From: Porogramme epimiltina
Lineage: Eukaryota > Basidiomycota > Agaricomycetes > Polyporales > Polyporaceae
Assembly (NCBI GenBank): GCA_900155495.1
Contig: FTLJ01000433.1
Coordinates: 1 to 29,462, forward strand
Direction of reading: 5' to 3'
DNA: 29,462 bases
Shown here: piece by piece, positions 1 to 11,345 of the stretch
Layout: each line of letters starts with the position of its first letter
Position numbering within the stretch: position 1 is the stretch's first letter
Translations under genes and position numbers: made by a program
Notes under the pieces: generated by a model
What the model saw: the letters and a program-made list of their open reading frames with translations, nothing else
Database searches by the model: none
Told to the model about the DNA's origin: nothing

Positions 1-113
1 CCCCCAGCCCCGCCCGCGCGCCCCCCCTGTCCGTGCTCGCCCGCCCCCCTCCGCACCCCTCCGCGCGTTTCGTACGCCCGCCGACGCCCACGCGCCGCTG
101 AAAACTCGACGAA
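1..113. other. C-rich leader or promoter of the H2A.Z gene
   Basis: The stretch before the H2A.Z start is strongly C-rich on the + strand, with runs of cccc and cgcccg. It is probably the 5' UTR or proximal promoter. No TATA box is visible, and the window edge cuts the region. Confidence 0.4.
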
Positions 114-894
114 ATGGCGCCGCCCAAGAAGACCGGGGGCAAGTCCAAGGCCCCCGCCCCCTCCGCCATCGCTCCCCCGGAGCCCGCCGCGCCTCTGCAG
201 CGCGTGCTCCAGACGCGCAGCCAGAAAGCCGGTCTGCAGGTCCGTCCGTCCGTCTCTCTCCGCCTCCCCGTCTCTTCTCCTCTGCGGGGTGCGCACCCGG
301 CCGAGCTCGTGCGCACTTCGCTTGCGTTACTCTGAGCGTAGTGAGGGAGGTTCAGGAGCTGACGCCCTGACGCGCTCGCAGTTCCCCGTCGGGCGTATCC
401 ACAGGTACCTCAAGCAGCGCACCCAGCACAACGTCCGGATAGGCGCAAAGGCCGCGGTGTACACCTCTGCGATCCTCGAGTACCTCACTGCGGAAGTGCT
501 CGAGCTGGCTGGTACGTCGCCCTCCCTGTCCTTTCCCCTTTCCCCTGTTTCCGCCCCTCTTTCGCCTTTGTGACGGCGGGACGCCGCCTATGGGCTTTGT
601 ATTCGGAAGACCTGATGCTTATTGGGGCTTGCTGTGCGTATCTAGGTAACGCGTCAAAGGACTTGAAGGTGAAGCGCATCACGCCGCGCCATCTGCAGCT
701 TGCCATCCGTGGCGACGAGGAGCTTGACACCCTCGTTCGCGCCACAATCGCCGGAGGAGGTGCGTCTCACTCCCTGTATACGCGCAAGCGTCAGGATGCT
801 CACAACAGTCACTACAGGTGTCCTACCTTTCATCCACAAGAGCCTCACGCAGGGAAAACAGAAGAAGGGACTTTTGGTGGAGGGGGCGCAGTAG
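114..894 (+). CDS. HTZ1: Histone variant H2A.Z
   Basis: This gene encodes the H2A.Z histone variant, which replaces H2A in nucleosomes near promoters. Exons are 114-239, 382-511, 646-759 and 818-894, giving 148 residues. The spliced protein has [16 protein letters not shown], then [19 protein letters not shown], and then [19 protein letters not shown] followed by [16 protein letters not shown]. The last block ([12 protein letters not shown] with a short GKQKK tail) separates H2A.Z from canonical H2A, which has the NIQAVLLPKK-type docking region. Intron phases are 0, 1 and 1. The start is the first ATG and opens the Lys-rich [12 protein letters not shown] tail. The tail is longer than usual and rich in Ala and Pro (residues about 13-28). 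The gene is tail-to-tail with the next gene. Identification is very secure; only the exact N-terminus could differ. Confidence 0.95.
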
Positions 895-1439
895 AAGGCT
901 CGCCCTTGGCCCCCTGGTGCCTCGATCTTCATTGTTGCTGCTTTGCTTGCGGCTACCCTCCCGCCGTGGAGGCGACAGGATTTCTTGGAGCGTGCTGCTC
1001 TGCTTCTTATGCTGTCGTTTGCTTTTGTACAGTAGGTTGTGTATGTGTATGCGATATGCTGATGGTGTCGATGGACGACCGAAGGCGCGCGTGTGTCAGC
1101 AGGGAAGTGGAAACAATTCCTTGGGGTGACTTCACGTCAAGGTACAGTATATGAAACAATGACTGAAGTTGTGGCGAAGAGCATTTTAGAAGTGCGGTCT
1201 CGGGTATCTCCTTCCCTTACACATCTGCGATCAACGTTCGACGATGGGGAAAGAAAGTTCAGAGGGTCGAACAGACGGCGGCTTCGGATCGTTAAACTAC
1301 CCATTCTATTCGAGGGTCCGACAGGGTAGCGTCAAGTGTTAGGCTGGCAAGAAAATAGTACACGAGCAGAAAAGTAAAGGGCTACTGATACACATGGTCA
1401 TACATCCGCTCATCTCCGCAACATGGGCAGTCCCAATTC
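895..1439. other. Intergenic, convergent 3' ends
   Basis: This 545-bp stretch separates the 3' ends of H2A.Z (+) and the CsbD-like gene (-). It must hold both 3' UTRs. The open frames crossing it have no recognisable protein features and look like read-through of H2A.Z exon 4 in other frames. I see no RNA gene or repeat. Confidence 0.5.
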
Positions 1440-2162
1440 TCAATCATGCGGGGCGCGAGCCATACCCTCAGCAGCAGCCTTGCCCCCAGACTCGCGCAGC
1501 TCGCCACGCTCGTGCATCTCAGGGTTGCCCGTCATCTTCCCCGCGACCTGCACAAGCGGTGTCAGTGCCCAAACAGAAAAACACGAAGAAGGAAGGGGAG
1601 CGCAAGCGCAAGCGCACCTTCTGCGTCTTCCCGACGAGCTTGTCCACCATCCCCGCGTGGCCCATGGGAAGGTCGGACTGGCCGCCGATCGCGACGCCGC
1701 CTGCAAAGGGCACGCGGAGAGAGTCAGGGACATGGTACTTCGTCAAGGGTGCGAAACTAGCGGGGACTTACCTCGCTCGGTCGGCTGCACGCCCAGCGGC
1801 CGCTCCTCCGTGAACGCCGAGCGCCCTCCTACTCCGGTGCCGGCGCCGCGCTGGGCGAAGTCATTCGCTGCGAAGTCCTGCTGCCCGCGCCGGGGCGCGA
1901 GGGGATCCGAGCCCGAGTCCATCCCCGCACCCGCACCCATCCCCGCGCCAGTGCCAGAGCTGTACGCGCCGTCGGGCTGGTCGAGGTTCTGCGGGTACCC
2001 GCGGGCGCCGGGGAGTGCGTCGGAGGAGCGGTGGAGGTGGTGCGTGGGGGGCGGCTGCGCCCCGCCGAGGCCGAGGCCCTGCTGGCGCAGCGTGGCGTCG
2101 GAGGCGGCGGAGGTGTCGAGCGCGCCGGCGGTCGTGTTTGCGAAGGCGGGGTTGTGCGACAT
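1440..2162 (-). CDS. Small hydrophilic CsbD-like stress protein
   Basis: Exons on the minus strand are 2162-1772, 1700-1618 and 1547-1440, giving 193 residues. Intron 1 ends in a clean tttgcag and intron 2 in a clean tgtgcag. The N-terminal two thirds are low complexity: a Ser/Ala/Gly/Pro-rich stretch with GTGAGMGAGAGMDSG at about residues 74-88. The C-terminal part reads MVDKLVGKTQK, then VAGKMTGNPEMHERGEL, then GGKAAAEG. That matches the Gly-Lys-rich pattern of the CsbD domain of bacterial and fungal general-stress proteins. There is no signal peptide or membrane segment, so a soluble protein is expected. It is divergent from RPO41, 728 bp away. The biochemical role of CsbD-like proteins is unknown. 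The family call is by eye and could be wrong; the exon structure is more secure. Confidence 0.65.
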
Positions 2163-2890
2163 GGTGCGTGGGTGGTGGTTGGTGTTGTCGTGAGGTGTGA
2201 TTTGGGTGCGAATGTGGATGTGAATGTGTGCGTGGGTTGGTGGGTTGCGATGATTGTAAGGTTCGAGGCTGTCGAGAGGGCCCTTATACGTAGTTAGTAG
2301 AGGGGGTGGGGGCCTGACGTCAGGCGCGTCATCGTATCGCGCTTGGAGGTGCACCAGCGGCGGCACGGTGTAAAGTTGGAGGCAGAGGGGGGCGGTTACC
2401 CCACGAATATGGCACACACGTCATGCCGCAATTCTGGATAGCGGCTTGGGGGCGTGCAGTTGCAGGTTCTACAAATGCATCCTGCCCGTTGTGTGCCAAA
2501 GTCGGCTGATCAAAGCCCCTGTGATGGGCGTTTAGACTCTGCAAGTCCAAATTCAAAGGACACGCGTACCTCGCTTGTTCCGAATTTCGACATGATTACT
2601 CGTGGGCAAATTTTGAGCAACTTCTGCTCAGCTTCAGAAACCTTTTGGACTGTGCGCATTGGTCGTCTGAGTCGGAATTCGGAAAGCACCCTTGGCACTG
2701 CCACCACGGGAGTAAATCAAAAATGTAAGAAACCCACGTGGGTCTGTTTGTTCGCGCCAAACAGCGCTGTGGCACCGACTTTTTGCTTGTCGGGCCCGTC
2801 GCCAGCAACAACGACGAGGGGGTCTTTACTGGTTCGCCTCGCCCTAAAATCCTCCTTAATTCTCTGCCTCTTCCGCTCTAGACGTCGACT
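2163..2890. other. Divergent intergenic promoter region
   Basis: This 728-bp region lies between the CsbD-like gene (-) and RPO41 (+). Just upstream of the RPO41 start is a C/T-rich stretch (about 2860-2880), common before fungal start sites. The + strand ORF here (2454-2894) has no protein-like features and ends inside the RPO41 start, so I do not call it. Confidence 0.5.
2283..2288 (-). promoter_or_regulatory. Candidate TATA box of the CsbD-like gene
   Basis: The minus strand reads TATAAG about 120 bp upstream of the ATG at 2162, which is a usual distance for fungal TATA boxes. It is a motif match only. Confidence 0.4.
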
Positions 2891-5800
2891 ATGATCCCTC
2901 TCACCCGTCGTAATGCGGCTCGGGGAGCTGCCCTCGTCTCCTACACCCGCCAGACCCTCCCCCGCCCTGCACGCCTCTACTCTACACCCACCAAAAAGCT
3001 CAATGCTCCCGACGCCGCCTCGACGTCAAGAAGCCCCTCGCTGCCCGAATACCCCGCATACATGCCGTCGTCGTCGTCTTCGTCTTCGGAGTTCCCACCG
3101 CCGTCTTCGATCCACCAAGAGATGCACGGCTTCCTCCGTCGGCCCGCCCCGTACACCATCCTCCCCGCCCCGCTCCCCGAGGACGTCGCGATCCACACGG
3201 GCGACTACATCTTCCCGGACACGCCCACGCAGGACTTCGTCGCGACGATCGACGCGTGCCTGCACGGCCTGCACGACGTCCCGCGCGCGCGCGAGATCTT
3301 CGAGCGGCTCCGCACGAGCCCGCAGGCGGAGCAGGTGCTCCAGGCGCCGCTCTTCAACACGTTCCTCGACGCGTACCTCGCGCTCGCCGCGCGCGCCGTG
3401 CCCGGGCGCGCGAACTGGCTCGAGGACGCGTGGGCGCTCTACGACGCGATGGAGGGCGGCCGCGAGCGCGCGGCGCCGACCGCGAACACGTACGCGCTCA
3501 TGCTCCAGGCGTGGCTCCGCTTCGGGCCCGACTCGCCGGACCCCGTCGAGCTCGCCGCCGTGCCCGTGCACGACCCGACGGCGCTCCTGCGGAGCATCAT
3601 CAACAGGCAGATCGCGCCGACGCTGGTCGTGTCCGACCGGGCGTTCACGTCCGACGAGGAGGCCACGCAGGCGATCCAGGCGCTCTCGAGGGCCGCGGTG
3701 CATATGGGCCTCTCGGAGGTCGTCAGCGAGCTCGGCCTGGCGGAGTCGCTGGGCAAGCAGGTTGAGGACCCGTTGGAGAACGTGCCAGAGGTCGTGCCGG
3801 TCCGGAAGGTCAATGTGAGTGTTGCATTTCGTTATCTCCCCCAGCGCCGTCATGGGCGCCATGGTTCATCTTCGTTTCGCGTTTCTGACTCTTGCCTCAG
3901 AAATTGCCGCAGGTCAAGGTCGTTCAAACAGAGGACGGGTCGGTCTCCGGGCTGGTGCCCGAGGAGCCCCTAGAGCAGGGAGAGGTTCCATTCAATCTCG
4001 ACACCCTCCGAAGGCATCTGACGCAAGTCGTGCTCGCCCGCCGCGTGCTCGCCGAGGACGTTTCGCTCCGCCAGCGCCTCGTTGAGCAGTCCGTGTACAA
4101 CGTCGCGGTGGAGCGGATGAAGCGCCAGGCAGAGCTGTTCGACCAGCTCGGGCTTCCAAACAAAGGCCTCCATTCGAACGACCTGCGGGTGTGGATGTGG
4201 GAATGGCACCAGAAGCTGGAGACGCGGATTGTGGCTGAGCTCGAGAACTTGGTCGTTGAGGAGCGCATCATTGGTGAGTACTAATTTACATCGAAGAAGT
4301 ACGCGGTCTGAACTTTCTTCAGAGCGGAAACGGATGCGCAGATCCAAGGACGAGCTCACCACACTGAGCCCGTTCCTGAAGCTCCTCACCCCCGAGAAGC
4401 TCTCGCTCATCACGATCACGGAGGTCATGAACCTGCACGGCTCGGGCGGCGTGTCGGACGGGATGAAGACGGCGCGGGCGCTGCTGCAGGTCGGGCGGGC
4501 GGTCGAGGTCGAGTACCGCGCGGAGATGTGCAAGAAGAACAACATCTCGGTGCCGACGTCCATCCCCGCGCGCGCGGGCGACCAGAACGTGTTCACGAGC
4601 GACGGCTACCGCGACCTGTACGCGCGGCGCGTGACCGCGCGCAAGTACATGGAGGAGTCGGAGGAGTGGGCGTCGGAGTGGTCCCAGCTGGTTCGGGTCA
4701 AGGTCGGCAGCTTCCTGATGGACTGCTTGATGGACATTGCGACGGTGCATAGGTCGGCGAAGGACCCGCGCACGGGTGACACGATGTAAGTGATGCTCTC
4801 CTTTCCGTTGGGCGGACCCTGACTGGGTCATCGTAGCACGGAGGAGCAGCCTGCATTCTACCACTCGTATGAGTACATCCGTGGGCACAAGCTCGGCGTT
4901 GTCAAGTTCAACCCCGCTGTCGCCGACCGCATGTCGAAGGACCCCGTCGCAGAGACCCTCCACCCTCGCCACCTGCCGATGCTCGTCAAGCCGAAGCCGT
5001 GGCTGAGCTACAACAACGGCGGCTACCTGTACAGCCGGTCGTGGGCGATGCGCTTCAAGGACTCGCGCGAGCAGGAGGTCTACCTCCGGCACGCGTCCGA
5101 GGCGGGCCGGCTCGAGCTCGTGTTCGCGGGCCTCGACGTGCTGAGCAGCACGCCGTGGAAGATCAACCGGAAGGTGCTCGACGTCGTGCTCGAGGTGTGG
5201 AACTCGGGCGAGCGGTTCGGCAAGATCCCGCCCGCGGTCCCCGACGAGGCGGAGCCGCAGCGGCCGGAGAACTTGGAGTTCGACAACCAGGCGAAGAGCA
5301 TCTACCTGGAGCGGCAGAAGATGTGGCTGCAGAACAAGGCGGCGAACCACTCGGACCGGTGCAGCGTCAACTACAAGGTTGAGATCGCTCGTGCGGTATG
5401 TATACCTCAGCTATTCAATGGACAAAATGCTAATCTTGTCCGTAGTTCCTGGGTGACACCTTCTACTTGCCGCACAACCTCGACTTCCGCGGCCGCGCGT
5501 ATCCGATTCCTCCCCACCTGAGCCACATCGGAGACGACCTTAGCCGTGGTCTTCTCCTGTTCGACGAGTCGAAACCTCTTGGCGAGCGCGGCCTGCGGTG
5601 GATCAAGATCCACCTCGCGAACTTGTACGGGTACGACAAGGCGAGCTTCGACGAGCGCGTGCAGTTCGTGCACGACCACCTCGAGGACATCTACGACAGC
5701 GCGGAGCGGCCGATGGAGGGCAATCGGTGGTGGACCAAGGCGGACGACCCGTGGCAGTGCCTGGCGACGTGCATCGAGGTCCGCAACGCCCTGACGTCCC

Positions 5801-7242
5801 CCGTCCCGGAGGAGTACATGTGCTCGCTGCCGGTGCACCAGGACGGGACGTGTAACGGTCTGCAGCACTACGCGGCGCTCGGCGGCGACGCGCAGGGCGC
5901 GGCGCAGGTCAACTTGGCGGCGGCGGACCGCCCGTCAGACGTGTACACGTACGTCGCGCGCATGGTCGAGAAGTCGATCGCGGAGGATCTCGAGAAGGGC
6001 CACGAGTACGCGAAGCTCCTCTCTGGCAAGATCGCCCGTAAGGTCGTCAAGCAGACGGTATGTGCTCTTCTTACTCAACGTGACGGGGACACTGTGCTCA
6101 CAGGAGCCGATCAGGTCATGACCACCGTCTACGGCGTCACGTTCATCGGCGCGCGCGAGCAGATCGAGCGGCAGCTCAAGGACCGGGGCGACATCTCGGC
6201 GGAGCTGTGCTGGCTCGCGGCGTCGTACCTGGCGAAGAAGGTGCTCGCGTCGATCGGAGACCTGTTCAAGGGCGCGAAGGAGATCCAGACGTGGCTCAAC
6301 ACGTGCGCGCGGCTGATCTCGAAGGCGATCCCGCAGGACCGGCTCATCGAGTCGTTCAACGAGGCGCCGGAGCCGGCCAAGCCGAAGCGCAGCAAGAAGC
6401 CGACGGGGCCGCGGTGGAAGCACGAGCAGATGACGTCCGTGGTGTGGACGACGCCGCTCGGGCTGCCCATCGTGCAGCCGTACCGGGCGGTGAAGCGGCG
6501 GCAGGTGATGACGTCGCTGCAGACGGTGTTCATCTCGGACCCGAACCTGCCGTCGGTGGTGAACTCGCAGAAGCAGGCGTCGGCGTTCCCGCCCAACTTC
6601 ATCCACAGCCTCGACGCGACGCACATGATGCTGACGGCGCTCGAGTGCCGCGCGCAGGGCCTGACGTTCGCGTCGGTGCACGACTCGTACTGGACGCACG
6701 CGGGCGACATCGACAAGATGTCGGCGATCATCCGTGACACGTTCATCGCGCTGCACTCCTCGGACGTCCTTAGGGGGCTCATGACTGAGGTCAGTATCGT
6801 CTGCACTCCCATTTTTTCCCTTCATTGCTATTCGTTCAGACGCTGACTTGCGATTTGGCTATAGTTCAAGGAGCGCTACGCGAACTACAAGATCCCTCTC
6901 TCCACGCTCCGTGGCCAGACCTTCAAGTCGCTCGACGTTTCCCCCGAGCTTCTCGGCATCTCCAAGGAGGACGTGAAACTCCTGACCAGCCATGCCAGCG
7001 AAGAGGACCCAAGCGACAGCGAGGCCGCCATCTCCGACCCCGACGCAGAGGAGGACGCGGAGGCCAGCCCAGAGGCCACTGAGAAGCCGAAGAAGCGCAG
7101 GAGAAGGTCCATCCCCGCCGGCGACATTGAGGCTCAGCTCGCGGGCAAGTTCGTCAACCTCGGCGACGTCCTCCCGAAGCTCCCTGAGAAGGGCAAGTTC
7201 GACGTCCGGCTCATCAAGGACTCGCAGTACTTCTTCTCATGA
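2891..7242 (+). CDS. RPO41: Mitochondrial DNA-directed RNA polymerase (T7-like)
   Basis: This single-subunit, T7-type RNA polymerase transcribes mitochondrial DNA. Exons are 2891-3814, 3901-4273, 4323-4785, 4837-5395, 5446-6057, 6115-6789 and 6865-7242, giving 1,327 residues, close to yeast Rpo41. The N-terminus (MIPLTRRNAARGAA, with more Arg and no acids for 35 residues) fits a mitochondrial presequence. The conserved palm and fingers are clear. PHNLDFRGRAYPIPPHLSH starts near residue 782. Motif A is HQDGTCNGLQHYAALG with the catalytic Asp at about 906. Motif B is RKVVKQTVMTTVYGVTF (split by intron 5), with the key Lys and the Tyr at about 983. Motif C is SVHDSYWTH with the catalytic Asp at about 1167. 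The end KDSQYFFS matches the family C-terminus. An acidic then basic insert precedes it. Exon 6 was set at 6115 because this rejoins motif B without extra residues. A very secure call. Confidence 0.97.
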
Positions 7243-7855
7243 GACGCCCGCGCCCTCGCCATGTTCTCCCTCCCTGCTTTCTCTGACCTCGCTTGGATAC
7301 GCTCACGCACTTTTGGGATCGCAACATCACACACATCGCACTGCACTGCTTTCGCCGCATATACATTTATAATTCCCGTCGTATGGTCTCGTCCCCCCAG
7401 TTCCTCACTCGCAATCGTTCATGTACCTTATGCGCATTATAGTCTTTACATACATAACAGCCTACATAGACATCGCAATACACACCGCTCCGGCACACAA
7501 GTTGAATCATCTCTTACTTGGAGACTGTTGTGCCACAGCGCTGCTCGTTGAACGTGCTTTCGACCACTACGGCCGTTTTTGTGCCTGTGTTCGCTAAATA
7601 GAACCCTTGTGGGGGTGCACTAAGTGTAGTGGGCGTCAGAGGCCGTCTCAGTCGACCAGACCTCAAGACGGCGTGGCCCTATCGTGCGGCTGACATCGTC
7701 GTGTGATCAACTTGGTGAAGGGGCTGACTACATAGCATGCCGCGCGGTCAGTCACTTCCTCACCCGTCTCGAACGTAAACGGCCTGCCCTTTGACCTACC
7801 CTTCTATGCCCCCCGATATAAGAGAGCTCAAGAATGGCGAATCGACATATGTTGG
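7243..7855. other. Intergenic, convergent 3' ends
   Basis: This 613-bp stretch lies between the 3' ends of RPO41 (+) and reductase copy A (-). It holds the RPO41 3' UTR, then sequence of lower GC content. I see no gene, RNA or repeat. Base composition changes here from the GC-rich left part to the more balanced right part. Confidence 0.5.
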
Positions 7856-9674
<1,819 letters not shown>

Positions 9675-9987
9675 GTTAGTCCAATAACCAAATGATGCTG
9701 TAGATTGAGGTTGACCGAAACGGCGGTCTATTGAGATCCAAGCTGGGATCCTCTTTTATACGTCGTGCGGCTGGCGCAACGTGGGGGAGGCTAGCACTAC
9801 TGTGCGTAGAGTGCATTTCATCTGATGTCGGGCAGTGCGCACGTCACCCTCAGGCTGGGTGAAACACGGGACTTGCTCAGACTTCTAGGGCCGTACGTCA
9901 GTCTAAAGCGAGTATAGGGGGAACGTCGTCTTCTCGGCTGAATTACCCATGACAGCGCATCTTATACAACACAGGCTAGTACTGGTG
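9675..9987. other. Promoter and 5' region of reductase A
   Basis: This 313-bp region holds the TATA box of copy A. The far part is the 3' flank of the orphan ORF. The upstream block shared by copies C and D is not visible here. Confidence 0.5.
9753..9760 (-). promoter_or_regulatory. TATA box of reductase A
   Basis: The minus strand reads TATAAAAG about 80 bp upstream of the ATG at 9674. Copy B has the same octamer at a similar place, which supports function. Confidence 0.6.
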
Positions 9988-10653
9988 TCACTGAGTAGCA
10001 GATGACTGGTGACTGGGCAGCCGAGACAGCGTCCGATACATAGAATCAAGTCCTTGGTGCCAAGATCCGCTGGGGGATGCATCCGACCGTCTCCTGAGGT
10101 TGCAACCTTCTCCGACCCCCGTCTGTGTCACCTCTCCGCCGAGTACTTCAGCTGTCCATTGGATGTTCAAGTGCTTCGCGCTCTCGAGCGGAAAGGGGCC
10201 TTCTTTGCGCGTCCATGGCGCCTCCGTCATGACGTCGCGCTTGATCGTGATTCCCAGTATGTAGTCCATCGTGAGGATCGCGTATTCCGTCGTCGATTCC
10301 GTGTTTTCATTCTTCACCACTATCTCAACTATCCTCGGGGCTGCCCTTCCCATGTTTACTACCGTTCCTCGTACTAAGGGGTCGTATATTTCGTATGTGG
10401 GCGGGTACGGGATGGGGTGAACCGGTTTGTGATAAATTAGGGGCGAGAGCGCGAGTATTTTGACCTTGTCTCCTAGGGCTACTGGCCGCGACGGCGGTTT
10501 CGGTGTTGTGTAGAGGTCGGTGTGCAAGGTAGTGTTCTGTTCCAGCCCTTGCCTCCACCGTCTTTGGCGAAACCTCGCTAGTATCACCACTTCGTCGTCG
10601 CTTCTCGCTTTGGCGGGGTTCTGTGGGAGGGCCTGGGGTGGGTGGGACTGCAT
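9988..10653 (-). CDS. Hypothetical protein, intronless orphan
   Basis: I do not recognise this protein. It is one uninterrupted frame of 221 residues starting MQSHPPQALPQNPAKARS. Residues about 56-155 look like a folded domain, with alternating hydrophobic stretches such as ALGDKVKILALSPLIY, VRGTVVNMGRAAPRIVEIVV and YAILTMDYILGITI. This could be a small beta-rich fold. The last 45 residues are polar and low in order. There is no signal peptide or membrane segment. A TATAAG hexamer lies on the minus strand 38 bp upstream of the ATG. It is co-directional with its neighbours, reductase A and the HET gene. It could also be a chance ORF or a fragment of a mobile-element gene. Confidence 0.35.
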   Translation of the reverse strand: MQSHPPQALPQNPAKARSDDEVVILARFRQRRWRQGLEQNTTLHTDLYTTPKPPSRPVALGDKVKILALSPLIYHKPVHPIPYPPTYEIYDPLVRGTVVNMGRAAPRIVEIVVKNENTESTTEYAILTMDYILGITIKRDVMTEAPWTRKEGPFPLESAKHLNIQWTAEVLGGEVTQTGVGEGCNLRRRSDASPSGSWHQGLDSMYRTLSRLPSHQSSATQ

Positions 10654-11345
10654 TGTGTTCGGTTAGTCCTTGGCTGGTTGCCCTCAACCTCTTATACCTT
10701 TTTGTTACGTTATTTCGTCTCCGTCCGCGGTATGGCTTGAAGCTTCCATGCATACAATGGGTTTCGTTAACCGATTTTCGTAATGTCCAGGAGGAGTGTG
10801 CGCGCCGGCGTTCGTTTAGTAGATAGTGCTGGCACTGGTTGTATGGCGGTTTTGAGTCAAGGAGCCCTTGAATCTACACACCTTACATCATCTGCCTAGA
10901 CGTCGCTATCAAGGTGGGTATACTGGGGACGACGAATTCTCAGAGTAAGCTCAGGCGACAGAAGAGAGAATGTCGAATTGAACGCCGTTACTTCTCGGCG
11001 CTTCAATTTCCAAAAAAGGGTTTCGCAACATTGGCTGACAGAGTTTTTGACGCCCATTGACGCCTTCCACCGACCAGGTCAATGGCGGCCGTTCCCTGGA
11101 GACACTGGCAAGGTAAGACTAGTTCTTCTCTAGCTTTGTAAGGCACTATGCTCAGCTTTAAATGCCATGCACACGTTTTTGGTGCCGATTTACGTGAAAA
11201 TAAACTATATGGGCACGTTCAAGCCCTGATGCCATTTTGGATTGACAGATGGACACCGCTACTCGTTGCGCAAGCGCAGAAGCATTGCAGCGGCCGTTCA
11301 TAGAGGGTAATCTGCGTAGTAATAAAAATAAGAAAGGATTAAGTA
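10654..11345. other. Intergenic region with no clear gene
   Basis: This 692-bp region lies between the orphan ORF and the 3' end of the HET gene. It holds a TATAAG hexamer on the minus strand at 10691-10696 and A-rich patches (about 11014 and 11320). The short ORFs here have no protein-like features. No repeat or RNA gene is visible. Confidence 0.4.

Noticed and set aside
570..1154. 194-residue + strand frame overlapping H2A.Z exons 3 and 4
   Set aside because: It reads through an H2A.Z intron and its 3' flank in the wrong frame after exon 3.
1598..1617. Short gcgctt tandem repeat in an intron of the CsbD-like gene
   Set aside because: Only about three units at the 5' end of an intron; too short to be meaningful.
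2454..2894. 146-residue + strand frame upstream of RPO41
   Set aside because: Composition is unlike a protein, it lies in the shared promoter region, and it ends at the RPO41 start.
3026..3862. Long Arg- and Val-rich minus-strand frame over RPO41 exon 1, with similar frames at 4319-5350 and 5935-6825
   Set aside because: They are mirror frames of very GC-rich coding sequence, with Arg-, Leu- and Val-heavy composition and no domain. The + strand frame is clearly Rpo41.
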